A stretch of 64,000 bases of DNA from an uncultured Spartobacteria bacterium. Lineage in GTDB: Bacteria > Verrucomicrobiota > Verrucomicrobiia > Chthoniobacterales > Chthoniobacteraceae. The notes below the pieces were generated by a model, which saw only the letters and a list, made by a program, of their open reading frames with translations, had not been told where the DNA came from and did no database searches. The translations under genes were made by a program, and so were the position numbers. Shown one piece after another: positions 17,008 to 25,541 of the stretch (its first letter is position 1; the number at the start of each line of letters is the position of its first letter). The stretch spans positions 1 to 64,000 of the forward strand of contig CAIYUV010000052.1 in the NCBI GenBank assembly GCA_903929475.1, read 5' to 3'.

Positions 17008-17904
17008 TTGAAATCCAAACCGCCAGCACCAAAGAGAAGCTCTGAGGCGTCCGATCTCGCCGACCTGCCTCTCTTCGCGCCGAAGCCGGCTGCGCCTGCG
17101 GCACCTGCCTCGCCCGAGCCGAAACCGGCGGGGCCTTCGCGCTGGCGTAAACTGGCGACGTGGCTTCCGTTGTTCGGGCTTGTTTTACTTCTCGCGGGCG
17201 TGGCGCTGCTCGTTCCGACCGGCTTGGATGAGCAGGGAATTTTTCTGCCGCCCAATCGAACGCTGCCCACGGTAGTCGTGGATGCCGGGCATGGCGGACA
17301 CGACAGCGGCGCATTACGAAATGGGCTGCGCGAAAAGGACCTCGCCCTCGACACGGCGCTGCGGCTGGAGCGACAGCTCCGTGCGCGCGGTTTTCCTGTG
17401 GTGCTTACGCGGAGGGACGACACGTTTGTGGAGTTGTTCGAGCGTGCGCAGGTGGCGAATGCGATTCCGCGGGCGCTGTTTGTGAGCATCCATTTCAACG
17501 ACAACACAGCTGCCGCCGGCGATGGAGTGGAGACTTTTTACGCGACGGATAAAATCGTGCCGAACAATGAGGGGTGGAGTATTACGGGAATGTTCGAGCG
17601 GAGACACGAGCCGCCGCCTGCGGACAATGGTTTTGCGTTTGCGCAGTGCGTGCAGGGTGCGGTGGTCGTCGGACTGGACATCACGGATCGCGGGGTGAAA
17701 GCGCGCGACCTCGCAGTCGTTCGCTACGCACGATGCGCCGCCGTGCTTGTGGAGGGCGGATTTTTGAATAACCCGCGTGAGGCTAAGAAACTTGCACAGC
17801 CCGCATATCGCGAGCGGCTAGCCACAGCGATTGCCGAGGGAGTGGCAGCCTACGAGCGGGAGCGCATGGATTCAGCGCGCCCAGGAAAAATTGCGGGCTC
17901 GTAG
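17008..17904 (+). CDS. N-acetylmuramoyl-L-alanine amidase (Amidase_3), membrane-anchored
   Basis: The 298-residue enzyme is predicted to cut the amide bond between MurNAc and the stem peptide. A TTG at 17008 is used because no ATG or GTG lies in frame before the conserved region. The N-terminal ~45 residues are Pro/Ala-rich; a single membrane helix follows (WLPLFGLVLLLAGVALLVP), placing the catalytic domain in the periplasm. Zinc-site residues are visible: His in VVDAGHGGHD, Glu in REKDLALD and His in SIHFND; the general-base Glu is in VEGGFLNN. The gene starts 28 bases after the proteasome-like gene. It may act with the NagZ and MurQ proteins of this window in wall turnover. Confidence 0.9.
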   Translation: MKSKPPAPKRSSEASDLADLPLFAPKPAAPAAPASPEPKPAGPSRWRKLATWLPLFGLVLLLAGVALLVPTGLDEQGIFLPPNRTLPTVVVDAGHGGHDSGALRNGLREKDLALDTALRLERQLRARGFPVVLTRRDDTFVELFERAQVANAIPRALFVSIHFNDNTAAAGDGVETFYATDKIVPNNEGWSITGMFERRHEPPPADNGFAFAQCVQGAVVVGLDITDRGVKARDLAVVRYARCAAVLVEGGFLNNPREAKKLAQPAYRERLATAIAEGVAAYERERMDSARPGKIAGS

Positions 17905-18129
17905 TTTTCGCCGACTAAGGATGGGGGATGTGCGGAGTATTCGGTGGATTTTCGGGATTGATGCTCGCACTGGCCAAAGAACCTGGGCGCGAACGAGCAT
18001 CGGCACTCATGCGCCGAGCGGGCACAATCAGCAGATGACGGCGAACGTAGAAATGCCGACTTCCGCCAGTTGACGCGCCTGCTTTCAGACAAAAGCCGTT
18101 CAGTGTCTGGCCCCTGAAATTCGCAAGAC

Positions 18130-18158
18130 TTGACTGTGCGTGCATTTAGCCCTTATTC
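18130..18158 (+). promoter_or_regulatory. Candidate sigma-70 promoter for the L,D-transpeptidase-rhodanese pair
   Basis: TTGACT (18130-18135) and TTATTC (18153-18158) are spaced by 17 bases, 18 bases before the ATG at 18177. The stretch 17905-18129 has no gene that I can support. The match is visual only. Confidence 0.35.
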
Positions 18159-18176
18159 CGCGCGCCCCGAAACAGG

Positions 18177-18776
18177 ATGAAAAACCACGGATTCACGCTA
18201 GCTCTGACTGCACTGCTCTTTGCCGGCTGCGCCAACGACGCCCGGTATGGGAGCGAAACCATTTATCTCGGCGGCAAACACTCGCCTTCCAACAACTCCA
18301 AGCGGATGAATTTCGACAATGTCTCGCATTGGGATGGCGATCATGTGACCGGCGCCCCACGGGTGCGAATCAACATCACGGAGCAAAAGGCGTTTTTTTA
18401 CAAGGGCGACCAACTCGTCGGCGTCTCGCTCATTTCCACGGGGCGCGAAGGTTTCGGCACGCCGAACGGCAACTTTAAAATCCAGCAAAAGGACAAGGAT
18501 CATGTATCTTCGCGCTTCGGCGACTACGTGGATGCGCAGACTGGCGCGGTGGTGAAAAAGGACATTGATCGCGACAAGGACCCGATGCCGAAGGGGGCAA
18601 AATACGATGGTGCGAGGATGCCTTTCTTCATGCGCATCAACGGCGGCGTAGGGATGCACGAGGGCTTCCTGCCCGGCTATCCTGCATCGCACGGCTGCAT
18701 CCGGATGCCGGGTTTCATGGCGGAGGCGTTTTTCCGCAATGTGGAAGTGGGCACGCCTGTGACCATCGAACGCTGA
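18177..18776 (+). CDS. L,D-transpeptidase (YkuD) lipoprotein
   Basis: The 199-residue protein has a type II signal peptide (lipobox FAGC, Cys at 18). The mature part is a YkuD domain: VRINITEQKAFFYKGDQLVG opens the fold, and the catalytic signature is SHGCIRMPGFMAEAFF, with the His and Cys needed for the thioacyl intermediate. An upstream His lies in MRINGGVGMHEGFLPG. Enzymes of this family form 3-3 peptidoglycan cross-links or attach proteins to the wall, and some cleave wall-protein links. Lipid anchoring places it at the membrane facing the wall. Its stop overlaps the start of the rhodanese gene (ATGA). Confidence 0.88.
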   Translation: MKNHGFTLALTALLFAGCANDARYGSETIYLGGKHSPSNNSKRMNFDNVSHWDGDHVTGAPRVRINITEQKAFFYKGDQLVGVSLISTGREGFGTPNGNFKIQQKDKDHVSSRFGDYVDAQTGAVVKKDIDRDKDPMPKGAKYDGARMPFFMRINGGVGMHEGFLPGYPASHGCIRMPGFMAEAFFRNVEVGTPVTIER

Positions 18777-19114
18777 TGCCCGCGCAAGTCCCGGCGGTCT
18801 GCATCACAGAAACGAAACGCCTGCTCGATGGCGCGAATCCACCGAGGCTCATTGACGTTCGTGAGAAGGAGGAATGGGAGCATTGCAAAATCCCCGGCGC
18901 GGAACTTCTCCCGCTCTCGCAGTGGCCCGCGCTCGCGCAGGAAAAGCTGGCCGACAAATCGCAGACACTGCTCATCCACTGCCACCACGGTGGACGCTCC
19001 GCCCGCGCTGTCGCGTGGCTTTTACAGCAAGGCTACACGGACGTGCGTAACGTGACCGGCGGCATTGATGCGTGGTCGCTGGAGATCGATCCGAGTGTCC
19101 CGCGCTACGAATAA
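18776..19114 (+). CDS. Single-domain rhodanese-like sulfurtransferase
   Basis: The 112-residue cytoplasmic protein is one rhodanese domain. It has the PPRLIDVREKEEWE opening (Asp-Val-Arg), EHCKIPGAELLPL in the middle, and the active-site loop CHHGGRSA with catalytic Cys69. The end VTGGIDAWSLEIDPSVPRY is typical of GlpE/ThiF-associated rhodaneses. It would transfer sulfane sulfur to a thiol acceptor; the physiological acceptor is unknown. It is translationally coupled to the L,D-transpeptidase by a 4-base overlap, although no functional link is known. Confidence 0.88.
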   Translation: MPAQVPAVCITETKRLLDGANPPRLIDVREKEEWEHCKIPGAELLPLSQWPALAQEKLADKSQTLLIHCHHGGRSARAVAWLLQQGYTDVRNVTGGIDAWSLEIDPSVPRYE

Positions 19115-19215
19115 CCAGCGTGTGTGTCATGCCAGTGACACTCCGGGCGCGCGCAATCGTCACCAAATCTAACCTTCACACCCGTGTAGCAAACGCGTAG
19201 TTTATTGATGATCGC

Positions 19216-19965
19216 ATGATGAGCCTCAAAGCGCCCAAAGCAGTGAAAGCACCCGCCTATCGCCTGCGCATGGCCACGAGCGCGGAGGATGTCCGTGCCG
19301 CCCAGCATCTGCGATTTGAGGTGTTCAATGTTGAGATGCACGAGGGCCTCAAGGAAAGCTGGAAGACCGAGCTGGACGCCGACCGATTCGACGAAAGCTG
19401 CGACCATCTGCTCGTCGAGCAAACGTCCACGGGGGCGGTCGTCGGCACCTACCGTTTACAGACCGGTGCGATGGCCGCCGGGCGCCACGGCTACTACAGC
19501 GCTCAGGAATTCGACTTCACTCCCTACGAACCTTTCCGCTCCGAAATCGTCGAGCTTGGCCGCGCATGTGTCCACATTGACCATCGCAAAATGAATGTCC
19601 TGAATATGCTCTGGCGCGGCATTGCTGAATACGCGAAGGAGCGCAATGCACGCCTCCTCATCGGATGTAGCTCCATCACCTCGCAAGATCCCGCGCTCGG
19701 CCTCGCCATGTATCAAAAACTCGCCGCCGGGAACCTCGCACCTGAGCAGTTCCGCACCGTGCCGCTTCCCGCCTTCGCGATGCCGCCCGTCGAGCCGCTC
19801 GCAGAATGCCCCGAGCCCCCACGCCTTCTCCAATCCTACATGAATGTGGGCGCGAAAATCTGCGGCCCGCCTGCGCTGGACCGCGAATTCGGCAGCATAG
19901 ACTTCCTCACCCTCATTGACTTCGCGGACATCCCCGAGGCCGCTCAAAATCGTTTTCGTTTTTAA
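19216..19965 (+). CDS. olsB: GNAT acyltransferase, OlsB-like (ornithine N-acyltransferase type)
   Basis: The 249-residue protein has the hemolysin/OlsB-type N-acyltransferase pattern: YRLRMATSAEDVRAAQHLRF at the start, the acyl-carrier-protein side motif VGTYRLQ, then EIVELGRACVHIDHRK and LIGCSSITSQDPALGLAMYQKL. OlsB makes lyso-ornithine lipid by N-acylating ornithine with a 3-hydroxy fatty acid from ACP. The next gene starts one base after its stop codon and encodes a PlsC-type acyltransferase, the expected partner OlsA. The acceptor amino acid cannot be fixed from the sequence, so glycine or another amine is also possible. Two adjacent ATG codons are possible starts (19216, 19219). Confidence 0.78.
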   Translation: MMSLKAPKAVKAPAYRLRMATSAEDVRAAQHLRFEVFNVEMHEGLKESWKTELDADRFDESCDHLLVEQTSTGAVVGTYRLQTGAMAAGRHGYYSAQEFDFTPYEPFRSEIVELGRACVHIDHRKMNVLNMLWRGIAEYAKERNARLLIGCSSITSQDPALGLAMYQKLAAGNLAPEQFRTVPLPAFAMPPVEPLAECPEPPRLLQSYMNVGAKICGPPALDREFGSIDFLTLIDFADIPEAAQNRFRF

Positions 19966-20706
19966 ATGAGCGGATTTGCAGGAGCCGCACGCGCAGCGCT
20001 TCGCGCAATGATTTACCCCCCGCTCGCAGCCACCTGCTTTGCGGACTACGCATTTTCGCACGCCCGCAACAGCATCCGCCAGCGCGTTCACTGGCTTCGC
20101 CGCGCATCTACATTGCACGCGAAGTGGCTCGGTTTTCGCGTCCGCGTCCACGGCGAAATCCCGCGCAACGGCCTCATCGTTTCCAACCACGTCAGCTACC
20201 TCGACATCCTCGCGCTGAGCACCGCCGCGACGACCGCGTTTGTTTCCAAAAATGAAGTCGCCGGCTGGCCGCTCTTCGGCGCGCTGGCGAAAATGGGCGC
20301 GACGATTTTCGTGGATCGCGAACGGCGAGGCGCTGTCACGGATGTCGCCAAGGAAATGCACGAACACCTCGATGCCGGAGTGCCGCTTGTTCTTTTTCCC
20401 GAAGGCACGAGCACCGACGGCTCGCATGTTCTTCCTTTTCGCAGCTCACTCTTCGAGCCTGTGGTAAAACTCGCCTGCCCGCTCACCGCCTGCGGTCTGC
20501 GCTACTCGCTCGAGGGCGGCAGCGTGCCCGATGAAGTCGCGTATTGGGGCGACATGAGCCTCGCGCCGCACATGGGAAATCTTCTCCGCAAAACCGGCCT
20601 CACCGTGGACATTCACTTCGGTCCGTCGCACGTCCGCACATCGGATCGCAAGACGCTCGCCCGCGATCTCCACGCTGAAGTGCGCGCACTCGCCGGTCTC
20701 GCATAG
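19966..20706 (+). CDS. olsA: 1-acyl-sn-glycerol-3-phosphate acyltransferase family (PlsC/OlsA-like)
   Basis: The 246-residue membrane-associated acyltransferase has motif I NHVSYLD (His75, Asp80, the HX4D pair) and motif III FPEGTS (144-149). VSKNEVAGWPLFG and IFVDRERRG supply the intermediate motifs. It directly abuts the OlsB-like gene (TAA|ATG), which suggests that it O-acylates the lyso-aminolipid to complete an ornithine-type lipid. Phosphatidate synthesis (true PlsC) is the alternative, since the fold is shared. A short hydrophobic N-terminus (residues 9-25) may mediate membrane contact. Confidence 0.82.
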   Translation: MSGFAGAARAALRAMIYPPLAATCFADYAFSHARNSIRQRVHWLRRASTLHAKWLGFRVRVHGEIPRNGLIVSNHVSYLDILALSTAATTAFVSKNEVAGWPLFGALAKMGATIFVDRERRGAVTDVAKEMHEHLDAGVPLVLFPEGTSTDGSHVLPFRSSLFEPVVKLACPLTACGLRYSLEGGSVPDEVAYWGDMSLAPHMGNLLRKTGLTVDIHFGPSHVRTSDRKTLARDLHAEVRALAGLA

Positions 20707-20733
20707 GCCAAATTTTCCGAATAAAAACACACC

Positions 20734-21843
20734 ATGTCCACACTCGGCCAACTCCTCATGACCGGCGTCCCCGGTCTCGAACTCGACGCAGCAACCGCCG
20801 CCACGTTCCGCCGCCTCCAGCCCGGCGCGTTCATCCTTTTCGGGCGAAACATCCAGTCGCCCGCGCAGCTTCGCAAACTCTGCGACGACCTGCGCGACCT
20901 TTCGGACACGCCGCCGATCATCACGATTGATCAAGAGGGCGGGCGCGTCTCGCGGCTGAAATTAATCGGCAACGAACCACCGAACGCCAACCAGCTCCGC
21001 GACCGCGACGACCTCTCGCTCATCACCGCGCATGGTCGCATCACCGGGCGCTTGCTGCGGATGTTCGGTTTCAATTTAGACCTCTGCCCCGTGCTCGATA
21101 TTTCCTTCGACGACGAAGCCGACAACAGTCTGCGTGGCCGCTGCTACGGCAACAACGTCGCGCAGGTCGTGCGCAATGCCGGCGCATTCAACGACGCGCT
21201 GCAAGCGGCGGGCGTGCTTTCGTGCGGCAAGCATTTTCCCGGCTATTCGCGATGCCCGGCGGACGCTCATCACGAACTGCCCACTGTTCCATTCACACGC
21301 GCTGAACTCGACGCGAACGAACTCGCCGTCTTCCGCGCATTTTCCCAGCGCGTGGATTCGATGATGATCGGCCACGCCTTTTATCCCGCGCTCGACGACA
21401 GCGGCGTGCCCACCTCGCTCTCGCCGCGCATCATCACCGACCTGCTTCGTGGCGAGCACGGTTTTCGCGGACTCGTGATGACCGACGATCTCGACATGGG
21501 CGCGATTTTGAATCCCTACGGCACGGGCGACGCCGGTCTCGCTGAAGTCATCCATCGTGCCATCGCCGCCGGCAACGACCTCGCGATGATCTGCCACCGC
21601 GGCGAGATGGTGGAAAAAGCCCACGCCGCGCTCAGCGACATCGCCCGCCCGGCGCTGGATCGGGCGCTCGCAAACGTGGCCGGTTTCAAAGCGAAAATGT
21701 CCCCGCCGGAACCGTGGGACGAAGCGGAATTTCGTCGCCGAGACGCTGAAGTGTTCGACCTCCGAGTGGCCACGCTCGGCTCCGAGCGCGCAGCGCAGCG
21801 CAGTCCCGAAGACGGCAACCGTTCGCCGGTCGAGCTGTATTAG
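20734..21843 (+). CDS. nagZ: Glycoside hydrolase family 3, NagZ-like beta-N-acetylhexosaminidase
   Basis: The 369-residue protein has the single-domain layout of NagZ, which removes GlcNAc from anhydroMurNAc-peptides in murein recycling. The GH3 landmarks are IITIDQEGGRVSRL, the KHFPGY segment, ADAHHELP (which carries the His of the NagZ Asp-His dyad) and the nucleophile region VMTDDLDMGAI. The usual KHFPGHG is here KHFPGYS, a His-to-Tyr change next to the catalytic loop. No signal peptide is seen, so it is probably cytoplasmic. It lies 27 bases after the PlsC-type gene on the same strand. It could supply substrate to the kinase-MurQ fusion at 59.1 kb. Confidence 0.88.
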   Translation: MSTLGQLLMTGVPGLELDAATAATFRRLQPGAFILFGRNIQSPAQLRKLCDDLRDLSDTPPIITIDQEGGRVSRLKLIGNEPPNANQLRDRDDLSLITAHGRITGRLLRMFGFNLDLCPVLDISFDDEADNSLRGRCYGNNVAQVVRNAGAFNDALQAAGVLSCGKHFPGYSRCPADAHHELPTVPFTRAELDANELAVFRAFSQRVDSMMIGHAFYPALDDSGVPTSLSPRIITDLLRGEHGFRGLVMTDDLDMGAILNPYGTGDAGLAEVIHRAIAAGNDLAMICHRGEMVEKAHAALSDIARPALDRALANVAGFKAKMSPPEPWDEAEFRRRDAEVFDLRVATLGSERAAQRSPEDGNRSPVELY

Positions 21844-21846
21844 CGT

Positions 21847-22374
21847 TCAGCGATTCCAGGGAGCCTTCGCCAAAAGCAGACCCATGCCGCACCAGTCGGT
21901 GATGCCTGCAAAAGTAAGCCCCGCGCCGACAAATGCGGACAGTCCGAAAAACCCCGGATGCACCCACAGTCCTAAAACAACGCCTGCCAGAACCAGCAGC
22001 CCGGCGGCGGTCCGCACCTGTCGTTCGATCGAAATGGATTTCTTTCCGCGATTTGCTGGCAGCCCTGCTTCCGCCCAGGCGAGCATTCCACCATCGAGGA
22101 CACGCAGGTTTTTCATTCCGGCAGCAGTGAGCTTTTCGGCGGCATTGCAGGCACGTTTTCCACTGCGGCAGATGACCACGCAGGCTGGCGCATTTCCGTG
22201 CTGACGCGCGATGGCGGCAGGATCGAGTTCATCCAGCGGCGAAAGCTGCGCACCCTCGACATGAATTTCCCGGAACTCCATCGGCGTCCGCACATCGAGC
22301 AGCACCGGCGCTTCGCCAGACTGTAGTGAGGCGGCGAGTTCTTTTGGCGAGAGCAGAGAAGCGGCGGTATTCAT
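21847..22374 (-). CDS. YgaP-like membrane rhodanese
   Basis: The 175-residue protein starts with a rhodanese domain (LLDVRTPMEFREIHVEGA; active-site loop CRSGKRA with Cys69; VLDGGMLAWAEAGLP) and ends with a DUF2892-type region of two membrane helices (RTAAGLLVLAGVVLGLWV and FFGLSAFVGAGLTFAGI). This is the layout of E. coli YgaP, an inner-membrane sulfurtransferase whose catalytic domain faces the cytoplasm. The tail DWCGMGLLLAKAPWN is also family-typical. It is convergent with nagZ, with only three bases between the stop codons. Confidence 0.88.
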   Translation of the reverse strand: MNTAASLLSPKELAASLQSGEAPVLLDVRTPMEFREIHVEGAQLSPLDELDPAAIARQHGNAPACVVICRSGKRACNAAEKLTAAGMKNLRVLDGGMLAWAEAGLPANRGKKSISIERQVRTAAGLLVLAGVVLGLWVHPGFFGLSAFVGAGLTFAGITDWCGMGLLLAKAPWNR

Positions 22375-22492
22375 GGCGATTTGTCTTTAATGTATCCAAC
22401 CGCCCAAGAGCGCAAAAGATAGCCTCTTTTGGATCGAGATTGTCCGTTGACGCCCGCGCCCGCCTCCGCTAATTCTGCGCGCCCTCGATTAC

Positions 22493-22564
22493 GGCGGGAT
22501 AGCCAAGTGGGAAGGCCGGGGTCTGCAAAACCTCTACGAGCGGGTTCGACTCCCGCTCCCGCCT
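22493..22564 (+). tRNA. tRNA-Cys (GCA)
   Basis: The cloverleaf can be folded by eye. Acceptor arm: GGCGGGA (22493-22499) with TCCCGCC (22557-22563). Anticodon arm: GGGGT-CTGCAAA-ACCTC with anticodon GCA at 22525-22527. T arm: GCGGG-TTCGACT-CCCGC (22540-22556). The discriminator is T. CCA is not encoded. It stands alone between the YgaP-like gene and transaldolase. Confidence 0.95.
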
Positions 22565-22641
22565 CTCCCCTCGCACTCGGAGTTAAAGTTTGCTCCACGC
22601 GACGACGGCTTTAGCCTGCCGCTCCATTTTTCTAAAAAGCC

Positions 22642-23601
22642 ATGACCACTCAACTCGACCAACTCAAGCAACTCACCAAGGTCGTCGCAGACACCGGCGA
22701 CTTCGAGTCCATGAAGGCCTACAAGCCGCAGGACGCGACCACGAATCCCTCGTTAATCCTTGCCGCCGCTTCGAAGCCCGAATACGCGCACCTCGTGGAC
22801 AAGGCCGTCGCTGACCGCAAAAACAGCGGCCTCACCGGCGCGAAACGCGTGGACGATGTGATGGATCACATCCTCGTGAACTTCGGTCTCGAAATTTTGA
22901 AAATTGTCCCCGGTCGCGTGAGCACAGAGACTGATGCGCGCCTTTCTTTTGATACCGCTGGCACCGTCGCGAAGTCCCGCCAGCTCATCGCGCTTTACGA
23001 AAAAGCAGGCATCAGCCGCGACCGCGTGCTCATCAAAATCGCGAGCACATGGGAGGGTATCAAGGCCGCCGAGATCGTCGCGAAGGAAGGCATCCACTGC
23101 AACCTGACGCTCCTGTTCTCGCTCGCGCAGGCCGTCGCATGCGCCGAGGGCGGCATACAACTCATCTCGCCCTTCGTCGGTCGTATTCTCGACTGGTTCA
23201 AGGCCAGCACGAAGAAGGACTACGCACCAACGGAAGATCCCGGCGTCGTCTCCGTCACGCAGATTTACAACTACTACAAAAAGTTCGGCTACAACACGGA
23301 AGTCATGGGCGCATCCTTCCGCAACAAAGGAGAGATCACCGAATTGGCCGGCTGCGACCTGCTCACTATCAGCCCGCCGCTTCTCGCCGAGTTGGCCGCT
23401 TCGACCGACCCGCTCGTCAAGAAACTCGACGCAGCCGCAGCGCAGGGCATGAACATCGCCAAGCGCACCTACGACGAAAAAACCTTCCGCTACGAAATGA
23501 ACGACGACGCCATGGCGACGGAAAAAACCGCTGAAGGGATCCGCAAATTCGCGGTGGATATCGTGAAACTCGAAAGCCTCGTTTCCTCGAAGCTCGGGTA
23601 A
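22642..23601 (+). CDS. tal: Transaldolase
   Basis: The 319-residue cytoplasmic enzyme of the non-oxidative pentose phosphate pathway moves a dihydroxyacetone unit between sedoheptulose-7-P and glyceraldehyde-3-P. The signatures are [20 protein letters not shown] near the N-terminus (Asp20) and the Schiff-base lysine region [13 protein letters not shown] (Lys132). The length and these motifs place it in the classical TalB-type subfamily. It follows tRNA-Cys by 77 bases and is closed by a strong terminator. Confidence 0.96.
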   Translation: MTTQLDQLKQLTKVVADTGDFESMKAYKPQDATTNPSLILAAASKPEYAHLVDKAVADRKNSGLTGAKRVDDVMDHILVNFGLEILKIVPGRVSTETDARLSFDTAGTVAKSRQLIALYEKAGISRDRVLIKIASTWEGIKAAEIVAKEGIHCNLTLLFSLAQAVACAEGGIQLISPFVGRILDWFKASTKKDYAPTEDPGVVSVTQIYNYYKKFGYNTEVMGASFRNKGEITELAGCDLLTISPPLLAELAASTDPLVKKLDAAAAQGMNIAKRTYDEKTFRYEMNDDAMATEKTAEGIRKFAVDIVKLESLVSSKLG

Positions 23602-23616
23602 AGTTTCACCACCACG

Positions 23617-23648
23617 AAAAAGCGTCCGGGAAACCGGACGCTTTTTTT
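23617..23648. terminator. Bidirectional rho-independent terminator
   Basis: A perfect 13-bp stem (23617-23629 with 23634-23646) closes a GAAA tetraloop and carries A-rich and T-rich flanks, so it can stop transcription from both the transaldolase gene and the opposing EpsI gene. Confidence 0.9.
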
Positions 23649-23654
23649 GCGCGA

Positions 23655-24374
23655 TTACTGGTAGTGCAGCGTGCCTTTGTGCAGCAGTGGCGCGAAGTCT
23701 TTGATGAATTTGCGCGCCGTCATATCCACCCAGCGTTTTGCTTCCGCCTGCTCCTCCGGCTTTTCGCGAATGGGTATGGCCGCAGTCACCATAATGAATG
23801 CCCAACGCTGGTTGACGCCGCGCAGCAGGCGGTCGCGGTTATCCTGAAAAAAACGCTCCCAATGGCTTCCGGTGATCTCATTTTCCCCGACGAACCAATA
23901 GAAAGTGAACGCTTCCTGAGTCGCTGTGGTTCCGGTCTTCAATTGAACGGAACGACGAGTGTGCAGCCGTGTCGTGGGGAATGTTCCGCGTCCCTCGAGA
24001 TGCACAGCCACTTCTTCACTTTCCAGAATGGACCATCCTTGCGCATCGAGACAGCGCTCCGGACGATGGATGCTGTTGCTCATATCGTGCCCGGAAAGCA
24101 CGACAGAGACGAGTAATTCGTAGCCGCTGCGCGCCACAGGATGGCTGTAAATCATCCGGCCAAACTTGGTGCCTTTGCCGAGAGTATCGCGCTCTTTCTG
24201 AGTGATCTCGCCGCTGCGTCCGAACCAGCCGGAAACGTCCTCCGGCATCGCCACTTCTTCTTCTCCTGTGAGTTGAAGCCCGGTCGGCTGCGCAGCGGAT
24301 TTTGGCAGCAGGAAAACGGTGCTCAATCCGAGCCCAACAATCGCAAGCAGGATGGCAAGGCGCTTAGTAGTCAT
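23655..24374 (-). CDS. Exosortase-associated EpsI-family protein
   Basis: The 239-residue protein is read from the ATG at 24374; an upstream GTG would extend it into the exosortase gene. It starts with a membrane helix (AILLAIVGLGLSTVFLLP) that anchors a periplasmic domain. The middle contains the EpsI-type signature SIHRPERCLDAQGW, in which the RPE-CL-QGW pattern is diagnostic, and TFYWFVGENEITGSHW. EpsI proteins accompany exosortases in systems that sort PEP-CTERM proteins and export exopolysaccharide; the exact role is unsettled. The start overlaps the end of the exosortase gene by 11 bases, so the pair is surely co-transcribed. Confidence 0.88.
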   Translation of the reverse strand: MTTKRLAILLAIVGLGLSTVFLLPKSAAQPTGLQLTGEEEVAMPEDVSGWFGRSGEITQKERDTLGKGTKFGRMIYSHPVARSGYELLVSVVLSGHDMSNSIHRPERCLDAQGWSILESEEVAVHLEGRGTFPTTRLHTRRSVQLKTGTTATQEAFTFYWFVGENEITGSHWERFFQDNRDRLLRGVNQRWAFIMVTAAIPIREKPEEQAEAKRWVDMTARKFIKDFAPLLHKGTLHYQ

Positions 24375-25470
24375 AAGAACCGGATGGTTTTTCGGGTTTT
24401 GGCGGTTCACTCGAAGGAAGCGAAGCAGGCGAATCCGTTGGTGCTTTTTGAACAGGCGTCGCTTCTGCTGTGGCCGCTGCTGCTGCGCGCTTCCACCAGT
24501 TGCTCCAATCGCGGTTGATTACATTTCCCGCACCAATCATCGCTAGCACGGCGACCGGGAAGAAGACGAATCCTGAATAATCGTGGTAAAGCCCCGTCGC
24601 GATTTTCGGATCCAAGAACCGCGCGAAAACCACCACGGAAAACACGCGCGCGAAATTGCCGAGAATCGCAAACAGCAGCGAACACCCAAACAGCACCATC
24701 CCGCGCAGCGGCGTGCGCATCGCAAAGTATGCGTAGAGCGCGGCCAGCGTGAGCATCGCCATCAGCGAACGGATTCCCGAGCAACCGCCCGCGACCTCCA
24801 GCGGTTCGAAGCGTCCGTCGAGTGAGATGATTTTGGCTCCTTCCGCGTGGATGCGGATGCCGCAGATCGAGGACAGTGTTTCAATGACGGCGGCAGTTTT
24901 TGACTGAAGCCCCGCCGTGCCCTGCACCACGCCGCCGATGGGAGTCATGAATAACAAAAACACACACGGAAAAAGCACGATGCGCGCGACCTTTTTGCCG
25001 TAGAGAAACATCACTCCGCCGTAGATCAGCGGTGGCAGTGCAAAAATCGTATATCGCCCCTCAATGCAGCGGACTCCCACCACAAAAAGCAGCACTCCCG
25101 CAGCCACCCACCATATCCCTGTATTCGACGGCTCCTTTGGCGCTGCGCGAAAATCCCGCCAACGCAGCAAGACGAGCAATAACGCCACGGGGATAATCCC
25201 TACGCAATGCTCTTGGTCGTTCTCCTCATTCCAACTCGCTGCAATCCACTGCGCCGAAGTCTGCGAAAGACTCTGAAACGCCTTCACCCCGAAATAAAAA
25301 TACCCCAGCACTGCCAGCAGGCACACACCCAGCGCACAAGCCCTCGGATTCGCCTTTGCCCACGTTAAAAAATTACGCCCCATCGCCCCGAAATCCGGGA
25401 AATCAAACATGCCACGATCCACGGAATCGCGGGAGTCTGCATCATTCTGGGGCTTGGTCTCATCAGCCAT
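24364..25470 (-). CDS. Exosortase (XrtA-family cysteine transpeptidase)
   Basis: The 368-residue integral membrane protein has about eight hydrophobic helices. It has the exosortase catalytic triad in order: Cys230 in VAGGCSGIRSL, Arg275 in GNFARVFSV and His296 in LYHDYSGFVFF. Exosortases are thought to cleave PEP-CTERM tails and join the protein to another molecule at the cell surface. The ATG at 25470 is preferred to a TTG 36 bases upstream. The N-terminal ~35 residues are acidic and the C-terminal ~40 are Pro/Ala/Lys-rich and probably cytoplasmic. A likely substrate is the PEP-CTERM protein at 42.0-42.7 kb. Confidence 0.9.
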   Translation of the reverse strand: MADETKPQNDADSRDSVDRGMFDFPDFGAMGRNFLTWAKANPRACALGVCLLAVLGYFYFGVKAFQSLSQTSAQWIAASWNEENDQEHCVGIIPVALLLVLLRWRDFRAAPKEPSNTGIWWVAAGVLLFVVGVRCIEGRYTIFALPPLIYGGVMFLYGKKVARIVLFPCVFLLFMTPIGGVVQGTAGLQSKTAAVIETLSSICGIRIHAEGAKIISLDGRFEPLEVAGGCSGIRSLMAMLTLAALYAYFAMRTPLRGMVLFGCSLLFAILGNFARVFSVVVFARFLDPKIATGLYHDYSGFVFFPVAVLAMIGAGNVINRDWSNWWKRAAAAATAEATPVQKAPTDSPASLPSSEPPKPEKPSGSYDY

Positions 25471-25541
25471 GCGGAGTGAGAATACGCGCAAGCGCTCCGC
25501 GTTCAATGTTCATCTCGGAATGAAAGTGAACCTCAGTAGTG

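Noticed and set aside
17928-18038. 36-codon frame beginning MCGVFGG, like the N-terminus of glutamine amidotransferases
   Set aside because: Only the first seven residues resemble the Ntn amidotransferase start, and no further similarity follows. Chance is the simplest explanation, although a decayed gene cannot be excluded.
22375-22492. Leader before tRNA-Cys checked for other RNA genes
   Set aside because: No second cloverleaf, T-box or riboswitch-like fold could be drawn.
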